Origin: Eustoma russellianum
Lineage: Eukaryota > Streptophyta > Magnoliopsida > Gentianales > Gentianaceae
Assembly: GCA_036186865.1 (NCBI GenBank)
Contig: AP025066.1
Span: forward strand, 10,123,999 to 10,187,998
Length of the DNA: 64,000 nucleotides
Direction of reading: 5' to 3'
Shown: piece by piece, positions 34,909-47,247 of the stretch
Position numbering within the stretch: position 1 is the stretch's first letter
Layout of the letters: every line of letters begins with the position of its first letter
The notes under the pieces: generated by a model
Told to the model about the DNA's origin: nothing
The model's database searches: none
What the model saw: the letters and a program-made list of their open reading frames with translations, nothing else
Position numbers and translations under genes: made by a program

Positions 34909-36856
34909 CCTGTAGAGCCCCGTCCGATACTAGGTCTCGGCATGGTACACTCGTCGTACTCTGTGATGAGAAGTACAAGGCATCGATAACATCTATATAC
35001 ATGTTGACATACACATATATCAAATAACGGAAGCATCATAAAATAGACAGAATAAAACATAACCGACATGCAACATATATCATAACTAACTCCGAGTATA
35101 TCACAATGTCATCAGTACATAAAGGATAAAGAATACATATATGAAATAACAAAAGTACATAAACTAGTAGCTGGGCCCGCTAAGCTCCTCACATATCCTA
35201 CTTTCAGCTCATCATCTACCAAGTTCAAGTCAAGGTCTCGGGGCTCTGCAAGATGTTAAAAATAAAGAGTGAGCAATAATGAATCGCCCAGCAAGTATCT
35301 CCATCCGGGTTTGTCATGTGGATCATGTATGAGAGATGGGGTGATAAAATAAGTATAGTAAAGTAATGAACATAATGCTTCTCCGTTCATAAATAAAGTG
35401 ACAATAAAGCAAGTATTGCAAGCAACACATAAGCATATAAAGTGTGTAAAGATAAAGTCTAAACTTACATTTATCAAGATTCTGGAGATTTAACTATTAT
35501 ATACGCAACCTTAATTCATCAAATAATAAATTATGCCAACTCCCAAATCTATGTGTTTATCTCATGCCCAACTTTCTATTATACCAATGTCTAAGAGAGG
35601 AGTGGGTGATCGATGCTCGGGATTCATGTGAAATGCTCATGAAAGTGTGTAACATGATTCATCTGTTATAAAATGTTTCAGGACCAACCATGTTTGTAGC
35701 ATTTTGTAACTTTTATAGACATGGCATTTTCATAAGTTGGTTATAGCACTTTTCATATCGTAAGAATGGTAACACACGACATACAGAATAATTTCCCATA
35801 TAGTCTCATGTAAAAAGTATGAATTCTAGTTGTCCAACCACGGTGTTACATGATATGTACATGGATCTAACTGTGACGCGTTATGACGGAGATCCCGTGT
35901 CCCAGATAAGGCGTTACACTCGGCCATAACGTAAAACATATGCCCCTGATATCCTCCCCCAGGACCCGATGTCAGGTCAGTACACCATAAACATATCGTA
36001 ACATCGTAAAAACATATCATATAACATATCGTGTAAAAGTTGTTTGGAATCATTCACCATGTGGTACGGTTCGTTATGTATAAAACATTTCATGTGGTAA
36101 ACATTTCGTAAAAATGCATAGTGAGATAAAGCTTTTGTTTTCAAAACTTTGATTCGTTTATGCATGCATGTTGGCTCAATTTTGGGCTCATTTGACCATC
36201 TAAAAATTTTAGCACGTAATGTCCAGCGTCTAACTCAAGATTCATGTCATAAACTTCAGTGAAATAAACATTTTACCCCTCTCAAGGCTCTCGGTTTCAG
36301 GACTCCAAAATCAGCCTCCTTTTTGGGTTTAACCACTAACATTATTATTTTAAATTTCCAATTTTTATGTTATATCATGGCTAACAAAATCAGCCCACAT
36401 TCTATATATTTTCAACTTAAGAAAATACCATTTTTATCCCTTTAGGAGCTCTCGGCCAAATCATTAAAACAGTCCCATTTTTTGGCTTTTATCACCATTT
36501 TCTTATTCTAAATCTACTCATTTCATACAATAACCAATGACAATTAAGAGTGGTATGTATATGGTTTGTATACATATATCCATGTAAAAAGTGGAATGAC
36601 TTTGTATTTCTCATATATACAGACACATGGCCGAATATATATATATGTCCATACAATAAATAAATTTTCACTTTAATAATATTTCATACATGCATCATGA
36701 TGGTGACTCTTAGCATATTATCGCATATTGATCATGGACATGCATTCTTGAAACAGGAACATAGAACATGCAACATACTTGATTTGTACATTTTTCTACA
36801 TGGTCATGTACTACACTTTTCATTTCAACATACTTGAACTCATGCATGTTAGTTTC

Positions 36857-38780
36857 TTTTGAGAAAAAGGGTTTGAGTGATTTACAAATGCATGATTTAA
36901 ATGTTACGTACTTACAAAATGCATGAATAAATTGTTACTTGATACGCTTATGTGATAAACATGCTTTACATGCTTATATATATTATTGCCGTACTAACGA
37001 GCCATGAAGCATTAAAGCTTACATCATATGGAAGACATTTGTTGTCTTTATACTATTTTCAGATACCATTATTAATGAACTAAACTAGTTCATTAAGTGA
37101 AGTGCTTAAGTTAATGAACTAACTAGTTCATTAAGTGAAGACACATTTGGAGAGAGTTATATGGCAACAAATTAGAAATAGAAAGTCTCCTCATCCCATT
37201 TATTCACACGCCATTTTCATATATAATATACATATCCATATTTTTTTAAAAGGCACTATATACTTATAATCCGACGTACCACCGACACGTCACATATATT
37301 ATAAACGTATGTCAACGTCATGCCACTATATACACCTCATATTTATGAGTATATTCAGGTCTGATATCATATGTTATAAGTCATGGTGACATCAAAATTA
37401 TAACGACATGTTACAAGGTCAACAACCCAAAATTGTCATATCCGGTGACTACCGAAACTTCACCGACATGTCACGTACTTTCCATATAAAGATTTCCAGC
37501 CTATATACATCAAAATAATTCAAAAATTTCGTCAATCAGCCACAAAGTCATACAATGTTGGCACAAACAAATCACCCACAATTTAGCCTAGATTTGTGAA
37601 GAATTGAAACTTAATTCTATTTTAACACATGGAACGTTTTCTAATAAGCATTGGTGATGAATATACACCTCATTTTATGCATATTATGTGTGACATAATA
37701 TATATTACATGTGTAAGAAGTTTGAAATTAATCGGAGAAAAATCGCGTAATCGACGAAAGTCGAAAATTCGGTTTTCTACGAACTTACACACATGGAACG
37801 TTTTTGGCACAGATGCAACATATATCTAGACACTTTTTACACATTCAAGACATGTTAAATAGCTCTAGAAAATTCAAATTAAGGCTGATTATAATTTACC
37901 ATATATGTGTGAATATTGTGCATTAGTTAACAAAACTTACCAAAAGAAAATTTCAGCACATGCAGCCTCCTCTCACACGCCATTCTCAGCATTCATGGAG
38001 CCTAGGTAGAGCTTATTTGGCACTTAAATTGGTGGAGGACATTCCACACAAGATTGATGACATTGAAGAGGGCAACACATAAGGATAAAATTCAAAAAAA
38101 ATCACATGTTGAAAATTTCAGCACATGGAAAAGCTAGTTGGCCGATTTTTGACATGTGTTTGTCTTTCCAAAATTGAAGGGGATTGAATTGTGATTATAT
38201 GGTAGTTATTCAACTTGATTTTTAGCACATGTTTCATATTTTTTGAAGAATTTACAGCTCATTTAAAGGGCGCCAATGTGGATTAAAGATGGCCTATCAA
38301 GAAGTGACAACTAGGCAAAGACAAGTCATCCCTCCAATCATATTGCATCAAGTAAGCAATGTTGTATCATCTTTTACACAAGACAATCTTCCAAGGGCAT
38401 TCAAGAAAATTCCCAAGGAGGAAGACTAACCCTAAGGGGTGGCCAAGAGGTTATAGAAAGAAGAAAATGGTGCAAGACAAGGCTATGCAACAATTGATAT
38501 TCTTACAAGTGCAAAAAGTAAGACTCATCTCTTATTCTTCCTTTCTTTCTCTTCTTCTTTGTCTCAAGCCTATCATTCATATATTCTACATGTTATATAG
38601 GCTTTGAGTATACCACCTATACACGTTCATTTCTTGTAAAAGGTTGATCAAGGTGTGATCAAACTTTCATTCGATTGCTGGTGGTGTTCGTGATTGGTTT
38701 GTTTGATTGTGTTGATTGTCAAAGGGTGGAATTAGTGTTTAACTCCAGTCACCCTTGTGTGGTGCTACACATGTCCTACA
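36857..38780 (+). mobile_element. Solo LTR related to the Gag-only tandem element
   Basis: GTTTC duplications at 36852-36856 and 38781-38785 border it. It begins TTTTGAGAAAAAGGG (mutated TG) and ends TGTCCTACA. It is a diverged match to the 763-3794 LTR along its length, including GCCGTACTAACGAGCCATG, the TAGTTCATTAAGTGAAG repeats and a hairpin followed by TGGCCGA. It lacks about 0.7 kb near the 3' end and other segments, giving 1.9 kb. No internal region is present, so it arose by LTR-LTR recombination. Confidence 0.85.
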
Positions 38781-38794
38781 GTTTCCATCATGAT

Positions 38795-38860
38795 CATGAA
38801 CATAAGAACCATGATCATGATGATGAACATAAGAACCATGATCATGATGAAATTTACATG
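38795..38860. repeat. Short tandem repeat with ATGATCATGA palindromes
   Basis: Two to three copies of a unit of about 30 bp containing GAACATAAGAACCATGATCA, inside gypsy A's LTR. It gives a His/Asp-rich frame on the plus strand that I do not take as a gene. Confidence 0.7.
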
Positions 38861-39671
38861 CAAATACATATAGTGATGGAAACCATGAAACATACATCAT
38901 TAGGCCATGATCATCAAGAATATACATCAAAATGATGGTGATGAAGCATGCCTAATAATGGTGGACAAACAGCCCCAATTATGGATGAAAATGTATGAAA
39001 ATGGCATGATCACCAATGAAACAATCTTTTGTGGCCAAGCATTGTAGAATAAATTATGATGCATCACTATCATACTAAATCATGACCATCAACATGCATA
39101 AACACTAAAAATCATAAAGAAACACATATGTGATGATCATCATGAAAACATACAAGAGAATGAAGCAAAATGTGGTTCTTAGTACACTTTTTCAAGAAAG
39201 TGACATGCAACCAACACTTTTCATGAAATGAGACATGCATGCCTAATCTTCTATTACTTGTGATATGCATATTCATAAGAGGCTTAAACATATCATAAAA
39301 TTCACATGCATGATACTTTTACATATCATCTTAATCTTAAGCATGCCTACATTCAAGAATCACACACAAGCCTTCACATAAGATGCATGTAAGAACACTT
39401 TTTACATGTTCATAGTTTAAAACTCATTTGAACTTATGCATGCATGATCCAAGTTTATAAATGAATATAGATGATAGATTTTTCAACATGCATGAAAAAC
39501 CCAAGAAGAATACTTGCCTTTTCTTTGGACTTTAGACTTTAGAATGGAAAATTTGCTTCTTCTTCTCTACCCTTAGTACACACCGCCTAAAGGCCAAAAG
39601 AGGAGAAGAAATGGATTATTTTAGAGGATGAATGCTCAAAGATTTCTGTGTCAATCTTAAGAAAAAAATCT

Positions 39672-42325
39672 TGTAAGACCTCATGCGATACCAACTCTCC
39701 CAAAACAAATTGGTGATAGGAGATACTTATACCCTAGCCTTATAGTGCATTCAGCACACACAAGCGCCCACTGCATTCGACTGTGACTTGGCCCACACGG
39801 TCTACACCCCACAGAACAATTGCTGCACCCAACAATCTCCTCCTCAGCAATTGCTCTCGTTGGGAATTGAACCCGTGACCTTGGCTCTGATACCACTTGT
39901 ACACAATTCCAAAAATTATGAAAATTTTCATAACTTACTTCAATGTGTTGACAAGAATCTGTCCAAAAATTAGACAAACATAAGATTGTTGGCCCTTCAA
40001 ACAAATAAAAAGATTCAGATGGTCAATCTGGACAGAATTGGATAGAATGTTGCTGAAATTGAAAAACATTTCTCTCTTTGAATACTCAACCAAAAAGGTT
40101 GAACTTTATGTCAAAACACTCCCTAGAATGTCTAGTTTATGATTTCAAAAATCCCTGACCTTAAACAACTCTTGGTTAAAATAGAATTCATGTCTTCTCA
40201 AAACTAGTCAGATTGCAGCCAGATTGGAGCAGTTATCTTGCAAAGACTGAAAGACTAACTTTTCCTTGCTAAAGTCAAGTGATTCTTGTTGCAAGTGAAA
40301 GCTTACAGTCTGAAGTATAACTCTACCAAAAATCACGAATTTTGAAAGTGTTTAGCTATTTTTTCAAAACGTGAGAAATTATGTGAAAACTGCAGTGAAA
40401 AACAGGCAGAATGCAGAAATGTAGAAACAAGATATGAACACTGAGAATTTATCCTGGTTCGGTCAATGTGACCTACTCCAGTCCCAAAGAACGCCTTTCC
40501 TTGGATTTCACTATGGTGTGAACCAAATTACAACAAGACCAAGCTTGACCCTTAGGTTAAACACCAACCCTATTCAAGACTTGGATGAACACCTTCTATG
40601 CAACACTTAGTTGCAACACCTCTACCACCTATTCATGTAGCCTTATAGAATTGGCTCAAGAGGCTTGTAGCTCTCCAAAAAAAATACAACAAGAACACCT
40701 TGGCTACAAAGAATGAAACAAGAATGACAAGAAGAAGATAGCTAGGCAAATCAACAAATGCTTTCAAGTGAGCTTCAAGTGTGTTCTTCTTCTTCATCCA
40801 TTGCCTCCTATTTATAGTGTGAAATGAGCCTTGGAGATAAGACCTCCAATGTGTCATCAACTTCATCATCAATGCTAAGTGTCTTCACATTACTGGTTGG
40901 CTTTGTACACTTGGAAACAACAAGCAAAATGATTGCTCCACCTTGGACACATATTGTTGGCCGAAATTTCCACCTTGGCATGTCCTAATTATCCTTGCGA
41001 AATGAAGACAGTGAGATAAAGATAGAATGGCATATTCCTCCAATATCCCCTCAACTCCTTGGCTTGAGAATGGACATGTGGGATTTGGAAAATTCAAATA
41101 AAAAATTATCTCCAAGAATAGCATACTAGCCGTTGGTTTCAAAAGTGAGAATTCCAAGTTGGCAATTTTTTGCCAACTAGCTCCTTTTTTGTTGGTCCAC
41201 TTGTCACCAAGCTATAAAATGAATTATACATCATTTACAACTGCATGTGGACGTTTTCTTAACATATATACATGTATATCAACTTAGATTTTTGAAGAAG
41301 AAATCCACAAATGATATTTTACAAGACTATGTCAACATGTAACACCAAAATTTCTATAATTTCTTCTTGTATGTTGTGATCATTTACACACCTTTAACAC
41401 CATTAAATTCTCTGTAAAATGATGATAAATATATTCTAATAATATATCGAAGAGAGTTTTATAGAAAAAAATAGAATGTGACATCACAACCCGTCACATA
41501 TCCTGCTATAGTCAATAAATCATCATGTGAGAGAAATAATATAAATCCACCATATAATCTACAAAATAACTCCATAATGAAGATAAGAATATACTCAAGA
41601 GATTCCTTGAGTGAAAATACCAAAAATACTCTCAGGAGTGAAATGACCAAAATGCCCCTAGTGAGAAAAACTCCAGAAATGACCCCGATAATCAGAAATA
41701 AATATAATACCACCTTTGTCTTGATAAATATTATAAGAATAAGTCCTTGATATATATTCACCATATCATGTTCCTACAAGACTCAAAATACCAATTTTGC
41801 CTTTTTTGGTAAGTTGTAGAAACTTTCAAGGCACATTAGTCACAAGACATTTATATTTATCAAAATCACATAATAATCACATAATGAACATATATAAAAC
41901 ATGTACAAATGAAAAAAGTCACTTTATCACATTTTAGAAAAATATTTCTAAATACCCTAGACATCGATCGATCGAAGTGCCTCAGCTTCAGAGATCGATG
42001 TCTCACAGTATGTTTTAGAATTTGTCTATGACCTGCATCGATTGATCGAAGTGATGGTTCGATTTACACATCGATCGATCGATGTGTCTTAGGTTTAGAG
42101 ATTGATGTCTCACCGTACGGTCTTGAACTTTCACTGCCTTACATAGATCGATCGATGGAGGGATCGAAGTACATCGATCGATCGAAATGCAACAACCTGA
42201 AAGATCGATGTCAACTTTTTCAACTTTTTCAACTTTTAATCACATATAACACCATGTGCGATATTTTTATGCATTCACCACTTGAAATCATGATTTTGAA
42301 AGTTATCCAAACATATCTCTCAACA
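39672..42325 (-). repeat. 3' LTR of copia B
   Basis: About 2.65 kb, plus-strand ends TGTAAGACC and CTCAACA. It pairs with 56529-60670. Its first 226 bp (39672-39897) contain a tRNA-like segment. A cluster of CGATCGATCG palindromes lies at 41965-42185. Confidence 0.82.
39863..39897 (-). promoter_or_regulatory. tRNA-derived A-box/B-box-like segment at the U5 end of copia B's 3' LTR
   Basis: On the minus strand an A-box-like AGTGGTATCAGAGCC is followed nine bases later by GGTTCAATTCC (B-box consensus GGTTCRANNCC). It heads a SINE-like stretch that runs to the LTR end. It also looks like a primer binding site lying inside the LTR. Confidence 0.6.
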
Positions 42326-42340
42326 TTCTTCCCCTTTTGG
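42326..42340 (-). other. Polypurine tract of copia B
   Basis: Minus strand CCAAAAGGGGAAGAA directly precedes LTR start TGTTGAG. Further purine runs lie at about 42580-42602. Confidence 0.75.
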
Positions 42341-42442
42341 ATGATTTTCAAAATAACCTAACATGATTTTAATGTCACAACTCTTTACCAATCGTTTATC
42401 ATAAAACTACCAATTTCAAACCAATTGAATTGTTTTTGAAAA

Positions 42443-42538
42443 CCTCACCAACCAATTACCAATTGTTTCACCAATCATATACCAATTGTACCTCACCAAC
42501 CAATTACCAATTGTTTCACCAATCCTATACCAATTGTT
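42443..42538. repeat. 48-bp tandem duplication near the 3' end of copia B
   Basis: Two adjacent units starting CCTCACCAACCAATTACC, at 42443 and 42491, nearly identical. Non-coding. Confidence 0.85.
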
Positions 42539-42750
42539 TTCAAACTCTCAGCTCTCATGTTTTTGCGTTCATATGCTCCCCCTCAAATTATACTCTCCCC
42601 CTTAACCTATGCTCAAAACTTATACTCGAAATTTACACCAATTGAAACTTAACATTTTATTCAACTCAAGTCCAAATCATGACTTACCAACTAAAATCAT
42701 GTTCTCATTCTATCTCCCCTTTTATTTTGCAAATCATGCAAAAGATTGAA

Positions 42751-45149
42751 TTATGCAATGGTTTCGTAACTCATCATACCTAACTTGGCTCGTAAGTTTT
42801 CAAAATTGGCTTGATTAAGGGATTTGGTGAAGATATCAGCGATTTGGTGATCAGTTCTTATATGGTTTATAACTATATCCTCATTTTGAACATGATAGCA
42901 AAGAAAATGGTATCTTACCTCAATGTGTTTGGCCTTAGAATGAAGTACCGGATTCCGAGAAAGATTGATCGCACTTGTGCTATCACATAAAATTGGAATC
43001 TTATTCATTTTAATGTCAAAATCACTAAGTTGTTGTTTAACCCAAAGTGTTTGGGTAGTGCATAAACTCAAGGCTATATACTCGGCTTCAGTGGTAGTAA
43101 GAGCTACACTAGCTTGCTTTTTAGAAAACCAAGAGATCAAGTTGGTTCATATGAATTGACACGTACCGCTAGTGGATTTTCTATCTAACTTGCAACCACC
43201 ATAATCAGCATTACTATATACATATTTCCAACTTCGCGTTTCTATTATACCAAAGTCCTAAGTGAGGTGTGTATTTAAGATATCTAAAGATCTTTTTCAC
43301 TGCATTGTAATGAGATACCTTAGGACAAGATTGAAACCTAGCACACATACACACACTAAACATGATGTCAGGTCTTGATGCGGCTAAATATAACAATGAG
43401 ACAATCATGGACCTATATAGTGTGTCATCAAAAGGTTTACCATTTTCATCCTTGTCTAATTTGGTGCTAACACTCATGGGTGTAGGTGCTGGTTTCAACT
43501 CTTCAAAGCCAAACTTCTTAATCATATCATTGACATACTTAAGTTGGCTAATGTGAATTCCTTGAGGGGTTTGTTTGATTTGGAGCCCTAAGAAGTAATT
43601 CAACTCTCCAACCATTGACATTTCAAATTCTGACTTCATACACTCTTCGAAGTCTTTTACTAAGGTAGGGTTGGTTGAACCAAAGATTAATCATCTACGT
43701 ATATTTGAACTATTAATAAGTCATTATCTTTTCTTCTTAGGAATAATGTGTTGTCTATGGTTCTCCTTTGATAATTATTTGCAATAAGAAAGTTTGCAAA
43801 TCTATCATACCAATCTCTTGGAGCTTGTTTCAAACCATATAGAGCTTTTTTAAGCTTGTACATATGGTTAGGATTCTTTGGATCTTCGATTCTAGGGGGT
43901 TGTTTAACAAACACCTCTTCTTGGATGTATCCATTCAGGAACGCACTCTTGACATCCATTTGAAAGAGTTTAATGTTGCTCAGACTTGCAATTGCAAGTA
44001 ACAATCTAATTGCTTCTAGTCGTACAACGGATGCAAAGGTTTCTTCATAATCTATTCCTTCTTGTTGATTATAACCTTGTGCAACTAGCCTAGCCTTATT
44101 TCGTGTGATGTTTCCTTGTTCATCCATTTTATTCCTAAACACCCATTTCGTTCCTATTATAGACTTATTTTCGGGTTTAGGTACTAAATCCCACACGTTG
44201 TTCCTTGTAAATTGGTTCAATTCCTCATGCATGGCATCTATCCAAGATATATCACCTGAGGCTTCCTTTACATTCTTAGGTTCTAAGTGTGAGATTAAAC
44301 TATGTCCTTCAGGTTGACTTATGTTTCTACGTGTTGTAACTCCAACACTTGGATCTCCAATGATTAATTCTTTAGGATGCCACCAATTCCTAGGTTGACT
44401 AGGTTCACCTGCATCTTGTTCAAATGTTTCATTTGTATGAACATTATCGTATGTAATTGGGTCATTAGTTGTATTATCTTCCAATTGCAAAGTTTCTTCA
44501 TTTATTTCATCTAAGGGTTCATGCATGTCTTATTCAGGGGGAGTTGGTTCTAAATGATCAAGTACAGGCTCAAGTAATATATCATCATCATCAAACATAT
44601 TTTCAACATTATTTTCTTGTTTATGTTGTGTTTTATCACTAACTTCAAAGCATGCAATTTCATTGAATTTCACATGTATAGATTCAATTATTTTTCTAGA
44701 TGCAGGATTGTAACACCTATATGCTTTTGAGTTTGTTCAATAACCAACAAATATACACTCAATAGACTTTTGTTCAAACTTAGCTAGATTATCCTTAGTG
44801 TTTAACACAAAACACTTACAACCAAAAACTTTAAGATAATCTACTTTAGGTTGTCTATTGTTTAATAGTACATAAGGTGTTTTAATCAATTTCTTTCTAA
44901 TAGAAAGTCTATTTATTATATAACATGCATAACTAACAACTTCAGTCCATAAATATTTTGCTACTCTATTTTCACATAACATTGTTCTAGCAACTTCTTG
45001 AATTGTTCTATTTTTGTGTTCCATAACTCCATTGAGTTGTGGTATTCTAGGTGGTGAGAATTCATGTTTAATTCCATGTAATTCACAAAACTTGATTACA
45101 TCTTTGTTTTTAAATTCTACACCTCTATCACTTCTGATTCTTTTAACTT
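42751..45149 (-). pseudogene. Copia B Pol, downstream half (integrase end, RT, RNase H)
   Basis: Minus strand. Integrase C-terminal part at 45024-44737: MEHKNRTIQEVARTMLCEN, FGCKCFVLNTKDN. RT at 44526-43214: SWIDAMHEELNQF, KARLVAQGYNQQEGIDYEE, LYGLKQAPRDWYDRF, catalytic QIYVDD followed by a one-base loss, then FEMSMVGELNYFLGLQIKQ. RNase H at 43140-42751: ALTTTEAEYIAL, KHIEVRYHFL, ADIFTKSLN, ending MMSYETIA. A TGA and frameshifts separate the parts. The catalytic YVDD is kept. The right edge is the AACTT site where gypsy C inserted. Confidence 0.87.
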
Positions 45150-45823
45150 TGTTATAACCGGTTATAAAAAAAAAAGAAAAAAAAAAGAAGATTAATAGAC
45201 AAGATAATTTAAATTGCTTAAATCCTATCTAACTAATTTAGTCAACCCCCTTCCTAAATTTTCTCCCTTATCATCTTAAACTCCCTCAAACCCCTCACTC
45301 ATAACCACATCACTCCCTATAATCCCTCCCTCTTATCTCAATCCCCATTCACCCTAATCCCTCCCCATTCTTTTTCATACGGCAGCCACTCCCCTCCCCA
45401 CTCCCCTCTCTCAATTTCGGCCACAACAAGAGGAAGAGAAAAGAAGGATCTTTGATCCACGGTTTAGGAGGAGGAAACCATAACCCTAACGGGATCATCA
45501 TCTCGTATATCGATCAACTCTCGCTAGGAATCGAGGTAGGTGCATATTGATTTTCCCTCAAAACGGTATGAAGGCTTGCGTAGGAAAAATGGTAGTTTAT
45601 GTGTTGTTGTTGTCGTAATTGATTGGATCTTGTTTATTTGCCCAAGGTGTTTATTTTTCTGTTATTTGTTTTGATGTCAATGTGATCTCGTTGATGTGCG
45701 TGCCTTGAAGGGGTTGAGAGTTCTTAAGCGTATATGGATTTGTGGGGATGGGGTGGAAGGATGAATGAGGTTTGATGAGAGGTTTGCAGAAAATTTCAGA
45801 ATTGGAGTTCTGAAGATCGGGGA

Positions 45824-45940
45824 CATCGATCGATCGACGTCCAGGGGCTGAGGGTTCGATGTGCCTCAGAACCATGTCGATCGATCGACGTCCAGGGGCT
45901 GAGGGTTCGACGTGCCTCAGAACCACATCGATCGATCGAC
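45824..45940. repeat. 51-bp tandem repeat with TCGATCGATCGA cores in gypsy C LTR
   Basis: TCGATCGATCG cores start at 45826, 45877 and 45928, separated by CGTCCAGGGGCTGAGGGTTC and GTGCCTCAGAACC. Repeated in the 3' LTR at 52765, 52816 and 52867. Related modules occur in copia B's LTR. Confidence 0.9.
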
Positions 45941-46004
45941 GTCAGGGGATGACGTCCAACAGTTTTCTCTCCCTTTTTCCCTTGCATTCATGGCACGTGC
46001 ATTC

Positions 46005-46285
46005 GCATGAGGTATACTGCGTCTATAGGGCGTGGGTACCAGGATGACTTACCGTGTCTATAGGGCACCGGGGTCATGAGACATACTGCGTCTACAGGGC
46101 GTGGGTGTCCAAACGGTAAGTGGTGGCTAGTGACCATGATGCCGGTTTGCATGAGGTATACTGCGTCTATAGGGCGTGGGTATCGGGATGACTTACCGTG
46201 TCTATAGGGCACCGGGGTCATGAGACATACTGTGTCTATAGGGCATGGGTGTCGAAACAGCGAATGGTGGCTAGAGACCAAGATG
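46005..46285. repeat. 144-bp tandem duplication in gypsy C LTR
   Basis: Units start GCATGAGGTATACTGCGTC at 46005 and 46149. Each contains several TCTATAGGGC sub-repeats alternating with GTGGGT and ACCGGGGTCATGAGACATAC. The same arrangement occurs in the 3' LTR (about 52944-53225). Confidence 0.9.
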
Positions 46286-46978
46286 CTGGAGTTAGGACCC
46301 GGGGTCATGCATTGCATATAGGTTTAGGGACATACTGCGTGACATGATCGTCGTTGCGTGTGACACGTTATTTGAGCATGCATCACGTATTTGCGCATGC
46401 ATCTTCTGTGGACTGTTTACTTTTCGTATAAGACTTATCATGCTGTGTTATGTGCTACGTGCTGATACCAGTTTGAGTATGTAAGTATTCATGTTGTTTT
46501 GAGAGGCACCTACTGGGTGATTACCATCACTCACTCCTACTATTCCATATGTAGACGATGCGGAGTGTGATTATGTTTTCGTTGAGGATTGAGCCGATAC
46601 TGTGGAGTGGGCTGATTGACCCGTAGAGAATGACCACGGCGAGGACGAGGACAGAATTCTTATATTGTTATTGGGATGAGCAGACATTTTTCTTATCATG
46701 CAGTATTACTTTTGGAAACAATATCTCGTATTTAAATTTTAGACTTTGACCTTGACTTGTAAGGCCTGGTCAGCCCGAGAATAATGGCGTTCTTTTCTTA
46801 ACGTTATTTAATTTCAAATTTGGTGTTATGACTTATCGTTTCCGCAGAAAGAAAAGGAAAACTTTTCTATGTCAACGCTGACGTGTAGCAGGTTGGTATG
46901 ACGCCTTGTATTCTCCTGAGTGAGATACGGCGGGTGCACCGTTACCGAGGTTGAGGCTCGGGAGCGGGGCGCTACAGG

Positions 46979-46990
46979 TGGTATCAGAGC
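46979..46990 (+). other. Primer binding site of gypsy C
   Basis: TGGTATCAGAGC two bases after the 5' LTR. Confidence 0.93.
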
Positions 46991-47247
46991 CCAGGCTTCA
47001 GATACGCCTTGGGAACATATAGTTTAGTTAATTAACCCTAGGATAAGTGGCGATCTGTTTTCAAATGATTTTTTTTCTTTTGAACCGGAATAAAATGAAG
47101 TAGACATAAGCTATGACTGGGTTTTGGGTTGGTGAGTGCCGTTAGCAAGCAGACAGGATAGGTTATCCTTCTTCGACCTCCCTTCCTTACTTCTTTTCAA
47201 TACTCTTAAGTCAACCTTGTCTAACATGCTTTAATCATCTACAGACA

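Larger units (their letters stand above)
45150..46976 (+). repeat. 5' LTR of gypsy C
   Basis: Starts TGTTATAACCGGTTATAA (a palindrome) and ends GGGCGCTACA. Contains a 51-bp triple repeat and a 144-bp double repeat. Preceded by AACTT. Confidence 0.95.

Noticed and set aside
38675..38935. His/Asp-rich plus-strand frame (HHDHEHKNHDHD) resembling a metal-binding protein
   Set aside because: It is produced by a short ATGATCATGA tandem repeat inside gypsy A's LTR and spans the end of the solo LTR, so it is not a conserved gene.
39863..39897. A functional tRNA gene
   Set aside because: A- and B-box-like sequences are too close together for a tRNA and no cloverleaf arms can be drawn; a SINE/primer-site origin fits better.
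46005..46285. CRISPR-like spaced repeats
   Set aside because: Units are directly tandem with related interspaces, lie in a plant LTR, and are copied in both LTRs.
45651..46317. Minus-strand frames with repeated peptide units (for example RRSID repeats), also present near 52590-53256
   Set aside because: They are translations of the 51-bp and 144-bp LTR tandem repeats and occur identically in both LTRs.
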